DNA of 64,000 bases, from assembly GCA_019120315.1 (NCBI GenBank), contig DWVJ01000041.1, positions 1 to 64,000 of the forward strand. The letters are read 5' to 3'. The notes beneath the pieces were generated by a model. The model had not been told where the DNA came from. It saw only the letters and a program-made list of their open reading frames with translations, and did no database searches. The stretch comes from Candidatus Ruminococcus avistercoris. GTDB lineage: Bacteria; Bacillota; Clostridia; Lachnospirales; Lachnospiraceae. A program made the position numbers and the translations under genes. Shown in pieces: positions 8,956 to 16,930 of the stretch. Numbering within the stretch: position 1 is the stretch's first letter; each line of letters begins with the position of its first letter.

Positions 8956-8984
8956 ATTATATCTGTTTTACCTATCTTTTTCAA
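8956..8984 (-). promoter_or_regulatory. sigma-A promoter of exoA
   Basis: On the minus strand TTGAAA (8984-8979), a 17-bp spacer and a perfect TATAAT (8961-8956) lie about 45 bases before the exoA ATG. The -35 half is inside the last codons of the decarboxylase gene, so exoA has its own start of transcription. Confidence 0.75.
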
Positions 8985-10443
8985 TAATTTTGAAAGATGT
9001 CAGACTGTCGTCCTCCAGTCCGTGGAAGCGGCACCCCTCCTGCCGATAGGTTTCCGCCGCCGCCATGATCTCCGGCGTCAGCCGCTCTCCAGGACAAAGC
9101 AGCGGAATCCCCGGAGGATAGGGCGCAATCATCTCTCCGGCAATCTTTCCCACAGCTTTTTGCCAGGGTACGGTTTTCGTCTCAGCAAAAAATGCCTGCC
9201 GCGGCGTGAGTACCGCCGGCGGAAGAGAAATCTGGGGGATCACCCGCATTTCTTTCCTGCCGGTTTTACAAAGAAACCGCCGATCCCGGCGCCGGCTGAT
9301 ATCTTGCAAAGCCTCGATCAGCTGCTTTACTTCCTGCTCTTCGTTGGCAAACGTGACGACGGCAACCACGTTTCGCAGATCCGCCATCTCTGTCTCCACC
9401 TGGTACTCTTCCCGCAGTGTGCTCGCCAGATCATAACCGCTCATGGTTTCACAGCCGAACACCAGACGAGTCTCATCCAGCGCCGCAGCCACATATCTTC
9501 CTTCTATATCGTCCTTCCCCAGGGCGAACATTCCCGGAATAGCACGGATTTTCTCCCGGAGAAAAGCGGCCTTTTCAAGGGCGTCCTCCGCCATTTTACG
9601 CCCATGATGCGCCAGCTGATAACGGGAGTTATCCACTGAAGCCATCAAAAGATACGAAGGGCTGGTACTTTGCACCAGCTTTAAGGCGCGCTCGATCCGT
9701 CCGGCATCGATCCGTCCTGTCTGGATATGAAGCACGGAACTTTGGGTCAGTGCTCCCGTCGTCTTGTGGAAACTCTGGGCACATCCATCCGCCCCCTGCT
9801 GCAGCGCGCCCCGGGGCAGCAGACTTGAAAAATACAGATGACTGCCGTGGGCTTCATCCACCAGCAACGGCACTCCGAATCGATGGCAGATATCCGCAAT
9901 CCGCTTCACATCACAGCAAATGCCGTAGTAGGAAGGGCTGACCAGGAAAACCGCTTTCGCCCCGGGATGGTGTTCCAGCGCATTTTCCACCTCCCGGGGA
10001 GAAATTCCTCCCCAGATTCCGGCTTTTTCGATCCACTTTGGCATCAGATAGACCGGCCTTGCTCCGCACAGGATCAATCCTTGCAGTACAGATTTGTGCA
10101 CATTGCGGGGAAGTATGATCTCATCATTTTCCTTCAGAGCGCCAAGGAGCATGGCTTCATTGCCGCAGGTGGTGCCGTTTACCAGAAAATAGCTCTTTTT
10201 CGCGCCGTACAGATCCGCCAGCAGTTCCTGAGCTTCCCGGATAACCCCCTGCGGCCGGTGCAGGTCGTCCAGTCCGCTCACCTCTGTCAGATCGTATTTT
10301 AAAAAACCGCACTCTGCCTCTGTCAGCCACCGCTGTCCCAGTCCTCGTTCATACCGGTGTCCTGGAATACAAAAATAGGCCGGTCTCTCTTTCTGATATC
10401 TTTTCAAAGCGTCCACCAGGGGCGCCCGATCCTGTCTTTCCAT
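8968..10443 (-). CDS. Orn/Lys/Arg decarboxylase family protein (short SpeA/YaaO type)
   Basis: This 491-residue fold-type I decarboxylase lacks the N-terminal wing domain of enterobacterial enzymes, as the Bacillus SpeA-type enzymes do. Visible motifs are FCIPGHRYERG near the start, FLVNGTTCGNEAML (86-99), the PLP-ring His in RNVHKS (113-118), VDEAHGSHL (195-203) and the PLP lysine K227 in SFHKTTGALTQSS. The product is probably a polyamine precursor (agmatine or cadaverine), but the substrate is not decidable here. The ATG at 10443 has GGAGGGAAAT in front; a second in-frame ATG seven codons upstream lacks a good site. It lies downstream of ilvE, separated by a terminator. I see no clear promoter of its own. 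Confidence 0.87.
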   Translation of the reverse strand: MERQDRAPLVDALKRYQKERPAYFCIPGHRYERGLGQRWLTEAECGFLKYDLTEVSGLDDLHRPQGVIREAQELLADLYGAKKSYFLVNGTTCGNEAMLLGALKENDEIILPRNVHKSVLQGLILCGARPVYLMPKWIEKAGIWGGISPREVENALEHHPGAKAVFLVSPSYYGICCDVKRIADICHRFGVPLLVDEAHGSHLYFSSLLPRGALQQGADGCAQSFHKTTGALTQSSVLHIQTGRIDAGRIERALKLVQSTSPSYLLMASVDNSRYQLAHHGRKMAEDALEKAAFLREKIRAIPGMFALGKDDIEGRYVAAALDETRLVFGCETMSGYDLASTLREEYQVETEMADLRNVVAVVTFANEEQEVKQLIEALQDISRRRDRRFLCKTGRKEMRVIPQISLPPAVLTPRQAFFAETKTVPWQKAVGKIAGEMIAPYPPGIPLLCPGERLTPEIMAAAETYRQEGCRFHGLEDDSLTSFKIIEKDR

Positions 10444-10502
10444 ATTTCCCTCCTGGTTTCCCATACAGGAGGGAATCCGCCCGCCTGCATTTTGTTTTGC
10501 TC

Positions 10503-10535
10503 AAAAAAAGGAGACATGAGCCCGCCCATGTCTCC
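10503..10535 (-). terminator. rho-independent terminator of ilvE
   Basis: A 9-bp stem (GGAGACATG/CATGTCTCC, 10510-10518 with 10527-10535) is followed on the minus strand by seven T residues. It lies about 17 bases after the ilvE stop. Confidence 0.85.
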
Positions 10536-10551
10536 CGGATAACTGCTTTGA

Positions 10552-11616
10552 TCAGCAGACTTCCACGGTCCAGTGATATTTGTCTTCCACGCTGCCCCAC
10601 TGAATGCCTGTCAGATAATCGTAAAGCTTCTGGGTCAGTTCCCCGGTCTTGAAGTCATTGACTGTTACCTTGTCATCCTTGTATACAAACTCTCCCACCG
10701 GTGAGATAACCGCTGCCGTACCGGTTCCAAAAGCTTCCTCCAGTGTCCCGTCGTGTCCCGCTTTCATCAGATCATCCACGGAAAGTCTGGTCTCGTTTAC
10801 TTTATAACCCCAGTCTTTTAGAATATGGATAATCGAATCTCTTGTAACGCCCGGAAGCACCGTTCCTTCGATAGGCGCCGTATAGATCTCGCCTGCGATC
10901 TTGAACATGATATTCATGGTGCCCACTTCTTCCACATATTTACGCTCCACGCCGTCCAGCCACAGAACCTGGGTACATCCCTGTTTCTCCGCTTTGACCT
11001 GTCCCAGGATAGATGCCGCATAGTTTCCGCCGCATTTGGTAAATCCCGTACCGCCCTTTACCGCGCGGACCAGTTCGTCTTCCACCAGAATACGCACCGG
11101 ATTCACCCCTTCCGCGTAGTAAGCGCCCACCGGCGTACAGATCACAACGAATTTATAGGCGCTGGCCATATGTACGCCCAGAGAAGATTCCGTCGCGAAC
11201 ATAAAGGGACGGATATAAAGAGAGGTTTCCGGTTCAGAGGGAACCCAGTCTTTTTCCACTTTCACCAGTTCTTCCACCGCTTCTACGAACATATCAACCG
11301 GAACGGGAGGCATACAGAGTCTTTCGTTGGATTTGATCATACGTTTCGCGTTCATCTCCGGACGGAACAGCTGAATCTTTCCCTCTTTCGTCCGGTAAGC
11401 TTTCATTCCTTCAAAGGTTTCCTGGGCGTAATGCAGCGCCACGCAGGCCGGATCCAGAAGCATCGGTTCATGGGGTACGATTCTGGCGTCATGCCATTCC
11501 TTTTCTCTGTCCCAGTCCATCACAAACATATAATCTGTCATGTACTTTCCAAATCCCAGATTCTTCTGATCCGGTTTTTCTTTCAAATGCTCTCTTTTTT
11601 CAAATCTGATATCCAT
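10552..11616 (-). CDS. ilvE: branched-chain amino acid aminotransferase
   Basis: This 354-residue class IV aminotransferase makes or degrades leucine, isoleucine and valine using 2-oxoglutarate. Family motifs are the start segment KNLGFGKYMTDYMF, HYAQETFEGMKAYR, the PLP-lysine segment TGFTKCGGNYAAS, EVGTMNIMF, LPGVTRDSI and the C-terminal EEAFGTGTAAVISPVG. The length is that of the long bacterial/eukaryotic BCAT type. An AAGGAGGAGG site precedes the ATG. It has its own strong promoter and terminator, so it is monocistronic. No T-box or BCAA attenuator is visible in the short leader. Confidence 0.95.
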   Translation of the reverse strand: MDIRFEKREHLKEKPDQKNLGFGKYMTDYMFVMDWDREKEWHDARIVPHEPMLLDPACVALHYAQETFEGMKAYRTKEGKIQLFRPEMNAKRMIKSNERLCMPPVPVDMFVEAVEELVKVEKDWVPSEPETSLYIRPFMFATESSLGVHMASAYKFVVICTPVGAYYAEGVNPVRILVEDELVRAVKGGTGFTKCGGNYAASILGQVKAEKQGCTQVLWLDGVERKYVEEVGTMNIMFKIAGEIYTAPIEGTVLPGVTRDSIIHILKDWGYKVNETRLSVDDLMKAGHDGTLEEAFGTGTAAVISPVGEFVYKDDKVTVNDFKTGELTQKLYDYLTGIQWGSVEDKYHWTVEVC

Positions 11617-11666
11617 AATACTGCCTCCTCCTTGGGATTTTCTGTCATCCCTTTTTTCTAAACTAT

Positions 11667-11695
11667 AGTATAAAACTGCAAAACTTATCCGTCAA
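11667..11695 (-). promoter_or_regulatory. sigma-A promoter of ilvE
   Basis: On the minus strand TTGACG (11695-11690), a 17-bp spacer and TATACT (11672-11667) sit about 50 bases before the ilvE ATG. Confidence 0.8.
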
Positions 11696-11715
11696 CCGCA
11701 TATTATGAAATATTG

Positions 11716-11744
11716 TTGCTTTTCTTCTCCGCATCTGGTAAAGT
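11716..11744 (+). promoter_or_regulatory. sigma-A promoter of the DUF1292 gene
   Basis: TTGCTT (11716-11721), a 17-bp spacer and TAAAGT (11739-11744) preceded by TGG lie about 50 bases before the DUF1292 ATG. It diverges from the ilvE promoter, with the two -35 elements about 20 bp apart. Confidence 0.6.
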
Positions 11745-11794
11745 AATTCTGACAGGAAACATCGAATCCAAGAAAAAGAAAGAGGTAACTACAC

Positions 11795-12163
11795 ATGGAA
11801 AATTCCAAAGACAACATCTGCAGCGGTAACTGTGACACCTGCGGATCCGACTGCTCCGCTCCCTTCCAGCCGGGGGACGCCACCGTCACCCTGACACTGG
11901 ATGACGATACGGAAATCGAATGCGCCATCCTCACCATTTTCCCGGCTGCGGACAAACACTATATCGCACTGCTGCCGCTGGATGAAAACGGTCAGAACAG
12001 CGACGGAGAAGTTTATCTTTACCGTTACGAAGAAGGAGAAAACGGCCAGCCTTCCCTGGACAATATCACCGATGACGACGAGTACGAAGCTGCCGCGGAC
12101 GCCTTTGATGAACTTCTTGATAAAGCAGAATACGATGAAGTGGTGGACGGAGAGGATCTGTAA
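11795..12163 (+). CDS. DUF1292 domain-containing protein
   Basis: This 122-residue, strongly acidic protein has a Cys-rich N terminus (C-x3-C-x2-C-x3-C within residues 9-20) followed by the DUF1292 beta-domain: VTLTLDDDTEIECAIL, YIALLPLDENGQ, EVYLYRYEE. It ends in an Asp/Glu-rich helix (DEYEAAADAFDELL). DUF1292 proteins are common in Firmicutes and have no known function. The Cys cluster could bind a metal, which is inference. It is a single-gene unit with its own promoter and a downstream hairpin. Confidence 0.85.
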   Translation: MENSKDNICSGNCDTCGSDCSAPFQPGDATVTLTLDDDTEIECAILTIFPAADKHYIALLPLDENGQNSDGEVYLYRYEEGENGQPSLDNITDDDEYEAAADAFDELLDKAEYDEVVDGEDL

Positions 12164-12199
12164 ATTTTTTGCAGTGTCGAAATTCCGCTGCGTTCAAAA

Positions 12200-12234
12200 G
12201 GAGAGAGCCTTTAAAAAAGACTCTCTCCCTTTTT
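12200..12234. terminator. terminator between DUF1292 and dut (bidirectional)
   Basis: GGAGAGAG (from 12200) pairs with CTCTCTCC (ending at 12228) across a short loop and is followed by five T on the plus strand; the 5' side has A residues. It ends DUF1292 and can also serve dut, which stops at 12233 from the other side. Confidence 0.8.
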
Positions 12235-12745
12235 ATCGCCCGGTACTTCCAAAACCGCCGTTTCGCGCTTCCTTCACATCGTCATCCATGGTGATGCCGT
12301 ACATCAAAAAGATCCCCTGCATAAAGCCGTCGCCCGCTTCGATGGACAGGACCTTTTCCTCGTTGGAATCGTTGGTGATTTTGGCAAAGATATGGCCCTC
12401 ATTGTCCGAATAGAAGTAATCGCTGTCGATCACCCCCACGGTGTTGTTCATCTGCAGCCGGTACTTGAACCCCAGGCCGCTTCTGGGAAAGAGCAGCAGC
12501 ACCCAGTCCTGTTCCATTTCCACCCGGATGCCCGTGGGGATTTTGATGGTCTGCCTAGGCTGCAGCGTAAAAGATATGGGACTGAAAAAATCATAGCCGG
12601 CGCTGCCCGCCGTAGCCCGTCTTGGAAGGCGGATGTTTTCATAAATGGTTTTCGCCTGCTCAGGCAAAGTTCCCGGAAAGGTATCCATCCATCCTTCCAG
12701 AAACTGTTTTTCACTTACTTTATCAAATCTGGCAATTCTGTTCAT
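12233..12745 (-). CDS. dut: dUTP diphosphatase
   Basis: This 170-residue trimeric dUTPase converts dUTP to dUMP and pyrophosphate, keeping uracil out of DNA. The five family motifs are in order: AGSAGYDFF (1), PRSGLGFKY (2), NTVGVIDSDY (3), GDGFMQGIF (4) and RNGGFGSTGR (5). The N terminus has an extra 35-40 residues before motif 1 compared with minimal dUTPases. It follows nrdG by 12 bp, so a nucleotide-metabolism pair is likely. Confidence 0.92.
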   Translation of the reverse strand: MNRIARFDKVSEKQFLEGWMDTFPGTLPEQAKTIYENIRLPRRATAGSAGYDFFSPISFTLQPRQTIKIPTGIRVEMEQDWVLLLFPRSGLGFKYRLQMNNTVGVIDSDYFYSDNEGHIFAKITNDSNEEKVLSIEAGDGFMQGIFLMYGITMDDDVKEARNGGFGSTGR

Positions 12746-12757
12746 CGCGTTTCTCCT

Positions 12758-13252
12758 TTAGTCCCTGGTGTGCAGCACGACTTTTCCTGCTGCAAGGGTT
12801 TTTTTCACATCGATCACCCTCTGGTTGGCGCTTCCCTTCCATTTCAGGGACGTGTCTTTTTGCTCCACGATAAATTCCCCGTCCACGCACACATCCAGAT
12901 ACCGGACGATCTCTTCCTTTTGTATGCTCTCCCACGAAGAGCCGGTATACAGCCAGATCGTCTTGTCAGGGAATTTTTCCCGGATTTCTTTTGCCAGCCT
13001 GGTAATCTCCGTGATATTGTTTTTGTGCAGAGGATCCCCGCCGCTGAAGGTGACGCCGGAAATATAGGTTTTCCCAAGCTGTTCGAACAGTTCTTCCCTG
13101 GCCGCCTGATCGAAGGGGATCCCCCCGTTGGGATCCCAGGTCTGAGGGTTCTGGCATTCCCGGCAGCAGTGTGAGCATCCCGCCACCCACAGAACCACCC
13201 GCAGACCGTCCCCGTTTAACATATCATCCTTGGTAATATTGTGATACCGCAT
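12758..13252 (-). CDS. nrdG: anaerobic ribonucleotide reductase activating protein
   Basis: This 164-residue radical SAM activase installs the glycyl radical on class III ribonucleotide reductase NrdD. The cluster motif is C26-x3-C30-x2-C33 (GCSHCCRECQNPQTW), followed by the glycine-rich SAM stretch TFSGGDPL and a C-terminal KGSANQRVIDV typical of NrdG. The partner nrdD is not in the window; it usually lies next to nrdG. The gene sits between pnp and dut. I see no clear promoter in the 80 bp before it, so transcription may depend on read-through from pnp. An anaerobic lifestyle is implied. Confidence 0.93.
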   Translation of the reverse strand: MRYHNITKDDMLNGDGLRVVLWVAGCSHCCRECQNPQTWDPNGGIPFDQAAREELFEQLGKTYISGVTFSGGDPLHKNNITEITRLAKEIREKFPDKTIWLYTGSSWESIQKEEIVRYLDVCVDGEFIVEQKDTSLKWKGSANQRVIDVKKTLAAGKVVLHTRD

Positions 13253-13276
13253 GAAATCTTCCTTTCTGACCGGTCA

Positions 13277-13313
13277 AAAAAAGGGAGGCGCCATGATGCG
13301 TTTCTCCCCTTTT
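13277..13313 (-). terminator. probable terminator after pnp
   Basis: On the minus strand GGGGAG...CGC pairs imperfectly with GCG..CTCCC and runs into seven T residues. It lies between the pnp stop and the nrdG start. The stem is interrupted, so it may be leaky. Confidence 0.5.
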
Positions 13314-13335
13314 TCCCTTTTTGCTGTTGTCAGTC

Positions 13336-15432
13336 TTATTTCTGATCCTCCGGAACATCCTTGATGCTGAAGCTGAACCGTCCCATCTTGTCTTTGCCCA
13401 GGCAGACAACCTTTACGATGTCGCCCAGCGTCAGGACGTCTTCCACCCGTTTGATTCTCTCCTTGGCAATTTTGGAAATATGAACCATACCTTCCTTGCC
13501 GGGAGCGAACTCTACAAAAGCGCCGAACTCTTTGATATTGACCACTTTTCCGGTAAAGATCTGGCCGGCTTCAAAATCCGTGACAATGGTCTGGATATAC
13601 TGAATCGCCTTGTCCATACCCGCTTTTTCCACGCCGCAGATGGAAACAGCGCCGTCGTCGGTAATATCGATCTTAACACCCGTCTCTTCGATGATGGCGT
13701 TGATAGTCTTGCCTCTCTGACCGACCACATCGCCGATTTTCGCCGGATCGATCATGATCTGAACGATCTTGGGCGCATAGGGTCCCACGCTCTCTCTCGG
13801 CTTCGCGATAACCGGTTCCATAACCTCCGTCAGAATATACTCCCTTGCTTCTTTCGTTCTGGCAATGGCCTCCTCGATAATGGGACGGGTCAGCCCGTGA
13901 ATCTTGATATCCATCTGGATAGCGGTGATACCGTCGTGGGTACCTGCCACCTTAAAGTCCATATCGCCGAAGAAATCTTCCAGACCCTGGATATCCGTCA
14001 GCACGATATAATCATCGTCGGTTTCTCCCGTCACCAGGCCGGTGGAAATACCTGCCACCGGTTTTTTGATCGGTACGCCGGCTGCCATCAGTGACATGGA
14101 AGACGCACAGATACTGGCCTGTGAGGTGGAGCCGTTGGATTCAAAGGTTTCTGAAACCGTACGGATAGCGTAGGGGAATTCCGCCTCGGATGGCAGCACC
14201 GGCACCAGCGCACGTTCCGCCAGGGCTCCATGACCGATCTCACGGCGTCCCGGTCCTCTGGAGGGTTTTGTCTCGCCTACAGAATAGGAGGGGAAGTTAT
14301 AGTGATGCATATACCGTTTGGACGTTTCGTATTCATCCAGTCCGTCCAGTCTCTGAGCGTCTGAAAGAGGCGCCAGCGTGGTGACGGTACAGATCTGGGT
14401 CTGCCCCCGGGTAAACATGGCGGAACCGTGTACTCTGGGGATCAGATCGATTTCAGCCGCCAGAGGACGGATCTCCTTGATCCCGCGTCCGTCGGGACGC
14501 TTCTTATCCTGAAGGATCATCTTGCGGACGGTTTTTTTCTGATACTGGTAAACAGCCTCTCCCAGCACATCCAGCCACTCTTCTTTCTCCGCGAAGGCTT
14601 CCTCCAGTTTCTCTGTAATCTGACGGATATTCTCCTCGCGTACCTGTTTCTCATCGGTAAACACCGCAGCTTCCATTTCCTGGGGCGGTACGATCTCCTT
14701 TATGGCGGCAAACAGTTCTTCCGGAACGGCGCAGCTTTCATAGGTGTGCTTTTCCTTACCGCATTCCGCTACGATTTTATCAATAAACTGAATGATCTCC
14801 TGATTGACTTCATGGGCTTTGAAAATCGCCTCGATCATTTTCTCCTCCGGCACTTCATTGGCTCCGGCCTCGATCATGATCACCTTTTCCCTGGTAGAGG
14901 CCACGGTCAGCTGAAGGTCGGAAACCTCTTTCTGTCCCAGGGAGGGGTTAATGATGAATTCTCCGTCGATCAGTCCCACCTGTGTGGCGGCGCAGGGGCC
15001 GTCAAAGGGAATGTCGGAAATGCAGGTGGCGATGGAAGATCCCAGCATGGCCGGAATCTCCGGATTGCACTCCGGATCCACTGACATAACCATGTTGCTG
15101 ATGGTCACATCGTTGCGGTAATCCTTGGGGAACAGCGGCCGCATGGGGCGGTCGATGACACGGGAGGTTAAGATGGCATGTTCGCTGGCCTTTCCTTCCC
15201 TTTTGTTGAAACCGCCGGGGATCTTACCCACTGCATACTGTTTCTCTTCGTATTCTACGCTTAAGGGGAAGAAATCGATTCCCTCCCGCGGTTTGTCGGA
15301 AGCGGTAGCCGTAGAAAGAACTACGGTGTCTCCGTAATGCATAAAGGCAGCGCCGTTGGCCTGTTTTGCCACTCTGTCGATATCGACGGTCAGCGTTCTT
15401 CCCGCCAGTTCCATGGAATAACTTTTATACAT
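13336..15432 (-). CDS. pnp: polyribonucleotide nucleotidyltransferase (PNPase)
   Basis: This 698-residue 3'-to-5' phosphorolytic exoribonuclease works in RNA decay. It shows two RNase PH domains (start ELAGRTLTVDIDRVAKQANG; second copy from about residue 310, RPDGRGIKEIRPL), the FFGDMDFKVAGT core with catalytic Asp residues, a KH domain (IGDVVGQRGKTINAII) and a C-terminal S1 domain (GKVVNIKEFGAFVEF). The ATG at 15432 is chosen because the family starts here and AAGGAGA precedes it; the open frame runs 57 codons upstream into the leader without homology. It follows rpsO, the usual rpsO-pnp order. Confidence 0.96.
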   Translation of the reverse strand: MYKSYSMELAGRTLTVDIDRVAKQANGAAFMHYGDTVVLSTATASDKPREGIDFFPLSVEYEEKQYAVGKIPGGFNKREGKASEHAILTSRVIDRPMRPLFPKDYRNDVTISNMVMSVDPECNPEIPAMLGSSIATCISDIPFDGPCAATQVGLIDGEFIINPSLGQKEVSDLQLTVASTREKVIMIEAGANEVPEEKMIEAIFKAHEVNQEIIQFIDKIVAECGKEKHTYESCAVPEELFAAIKEIVPPQEMEAAVFTDEKQVREENIRQITEKLEEAFAEKEEWLDVLGEAVYQYQKKTVRKMILQDKKRPDGRGIKEIRPLAAEIDLIPRVHGSAMFTRGQTQICTVTTLAPLSDAQRLDGLDEYETSKRYMHHYNFPSYSVGETKPSRGPGRREIGHGALAERALVPVLPSEAEFPYAIRTVSETFESNGSTSQASICASSMSLMAAGVPIKKPVAGISTGLVTGETDDDYIVLTDIQGLEDFFGDMDFKVAGTHDGITAIQMDIKIHGLTRPIIEEAIARTKEAREYILTEVMEPVIAKPRESVGPYAPKIVQIMIDPAKIGDVVGQRGKTINAIIEETGVKIDITDDGAVSICGVEKAGMDKAIQYIQTIVTDFEAGQIFTGKVVNIKEFGAFVEFAPGKEGMVHISKIAKERIKRVEDVLTLGDIVKVVCLGKDKMGRFSFSIKDVPEDQK

Positions 15433-15472
15433 CTGTATTCTCCTTTTCTTTCTGACCGGTCCTGCCCGAAAC

Positions 15473-15514
15473 AACTGAAAAAAACACGCGCAGCTTCTCA
15501 TGTCCTTTTCAGTA
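15473..15514 (-). other. hairpin in the pnp leader
   Basis: ACTGAAAA and TTTTCAGT (8-bp arms) enclose about 25 nucleotides in the untranslated leader between rpsO and pnp. In E. coli a pnp leader stem is cut by RNase III and used for PNPase autocontrol; whether this is an analogue is inference only. Confidence 0.4.
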
Positions 15515-15578
15515 GTCCCGGTCAAACAGGAACCTGAGGTCAATGTTTGTTTGGTTAGTTTGTTTCCTATAGAGAAAT

Positions 15579-15598
15579 GGGGCGGAAAACTCCGCCCC
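15579..15598 (-). terminator. hairpin after rpsO, weak terminator or attenuator
   Basis: A perfect 8-bp GC-rich stem (GGGGCGGA/TCCGCCCC) with a 4-base loop lies 11 bases past the rpsO stop. The T-tract after it is poor (ATTTCTC), so partial read-through into pnp is expected. Confidence 0.6.
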
Positions 15599-15608
15599 CT
15601 CACTATCC

Positions 15609-15875
15609 TTATTTTCTGATTCCCAGCTTCTCGATCAAAGCACGGTATCTTTCAATATCATTTTTCTTCAGGTAATCCAGCAGACCACGTCTTTGACCAA
15701 CCATTTTCAGCAGACCGCGTCTGGAATGATGATCTTTGTGATGCTCCTTCAGATGCTCTGTCAGCTCCTGAATTCTGGCTGTCAGGATAGCCACCTGTAC
15801 CTCCGGTGAACCGGTATCGCCCTCTGTTCTCGCATACTCGCTGATGATTGCCTGTTTCTTTTCTTTTGAAATCAT
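15609..15875 (-). CDS. rpsO: 30S ribosomal protein S15
   Basis: This 88-residue S15 binds the central domain of 16S rRNA and starts platform assembly. The sequence is the canonical length and carries [23 protein letters not shown]-type helices, the [12 protein letters not shown] loop and [22 protein letters not shown]-type C terminus. An AGGAGG site precedes the ATG. It has its own promoter inside the 3' end of ribF and a GC-rich leader, and is followed by pnp. Confidence 0.97.
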   Translation of the reverse strand: MISKEKKQAIISEYARTEGDTGSPEVQVAILTARIQELTEHLKEHHKDHHSRRGLLKMVGQRRGLLDYLKKNDIERYRALIEKLGIRK

Positions 15876-15889
15876 AATTTTCCTCCTGT

Positions 15890-15960
15890 TTCTCTTTTAA
15901 CGCCTCGAATTAAGAGCCGGTTGGAGATTCCGCGCTCCGAATCCGGGTTCATTGATTTTT
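15890..15960 (-). promoter_or_regulatory. structured rpsO leader, possible S15 autoregulatory element
   Basis: The minus-strand leader contains GGATTC...GAATC(T)CC arms around GGAGCGCG, bracketed by CCGG repeats, about 40-60 bases before the S15 start. S15 controls its own mRNA in several bacteria through different leader folds. The pairing is seen by eye; the regulatory role is inference. Confidence 0.3.
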
Positions 15961-15971
15961 CACACTTAGCG

Positions 15972-16000
15972 ATTATACCACAACCCTATACCGATGTAAA
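15972..16000 (-). promoter_or_regulatory. promoter of rpsO
   Basis: On the minus strand TTTACA (16000-15995), a 17-bp spacer and TATAAT (15977-15972) with TGG before it. It overlaps the last codons and stop of ribF. Confidence 0.75.
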
Positions 16001-16930
16001 TACCTTTTTCCCTCTGTCTCGGAAGTAATTCCGGCAGGCCGCCTCATCCTTTTTAATCTGATGCTGCAGCTGGACAATGGAAGGAAATTTATATTCCGGC
16101 CGGATAAATTCATAAAGCCGTACATGAGCCTGTTTCCCATACAGCTCTTTGTCCACATCGAAAAGATAGGTTTCCACTCCCGGGCGGCTGTCACCCACCG
16201 TAGGCTTGACGCCGATATTGCTGATGCCGAAATAAGGTTCGCCGTCGATCTGAGTGATAGAGGCATAAACGCCAAAAGGCGGCAGCAGCTTGTGCACCGA
16301 CGGGCGCTGATTGATGGTGGGGATACCGATGGTGTGGCCCAGATGTTTTCCGTGAACGATCTCTCCCTCCACAAAAAAAGGATAACCAAGAAGATCATTG
16401 GCTTTTTCCAGATTGCCCTCTATGATCTCCCGGCGGATCCGCGTACTGCTGACGGCGGCGCCGCCGTCTGTGACTTTTTCCAGGACATCCACCTGGTAGC
16501 CATACTGTTTTCCCATCTCCTTAAGCAGCGCGGTGGTGCCGCCCCGCTTATGGCCGAAGTGAAAATCCGGTCCCACCACCAGATGGGCCGCCTTCATCTG
16601 GCGGACCAGGATTTCACGGACAAAATCCTTCGCGTCCATATGCATGATCTCCGGCACGAAGGGACATTCCACCAGACAGTCCACATCCATCCCCTTGGCC
16701 AGATGAAACCGCTCTTCACCTGTCAGTATCATCTTAAAAGACGGATCGGAAAGGCGCATCACCGGGGATACGTCAAAAGTGAAAATAACCGTTTCAAATC
16801 CAGGTTTTTTCAGTTCTTTTACCCGATTCACCAGTTTTTTATGGCCCCGGTGCAGTCCGTCAAATTTCCCCAGTGTGATAATGCTGCGTTTGGGCAGCAT
16901 AAAATCCAGTGTATTTTTGATATATCTCAT
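15986..16930 (-). CDS. ribF: bifunctional riboflavin kinase/FAD synthetase
   Basis: This 314-residue enzyme phosphorylates riboflavin to FMN and adenylates it to FAD. The N-terminal FAD-synthetase half has GKFDGLHRGHKKL (HxGH-type motif) and the SSTRIRREI signature. The C-terminal riboflavin-kinase half begins GEIVHGKHLGHTIGIPTIN and includes YFGISNIGVKPTV and ETYLFD. Its start overlaps the truB stop by 4 bp, the last step of the rimP-to-ribF operon. Confidence 0.94.
   Translation of the reverse strand: MRYIKNTLDFMLPKRSIITLGKFDGLHRGHKKLVNRVKELKKPGFETVIFTFDVSPVMRLSDPSFKMILTGEERFHLAKGMDVDCLVECPFVPEIMHMDAKDFVREILVRQMKAAHLVVGPDFHFGHKRGGTTALLKEMGKQYGYQVDVLEKVTDGGAAVSSTRIRREIIEGNLEKANDLLGYPFFVEGEIVHGKHLGHTIGIPTINQRPSVHKLLPPFGVYASITQIDGEPYFGISNIGVKPTVGDSRPGVETYLFDVDKELYGKQAHVRLYEFIRPEYKFPSIVQLQHQIKKDEAACRNYFRDRGKKVFTSV

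Noticed and set aside
11617-11666. T-box or BCAA riboswitch before ilvE
   Set aside because: The leader is about 45 bases with no stem or T-box sequence.
15433-15603. 57-codon upstream extension of pnp
   Set aside because: It covers the leader and the hairpin after rpsO; the family begins at 15432, which has a good ribosome-binding site.
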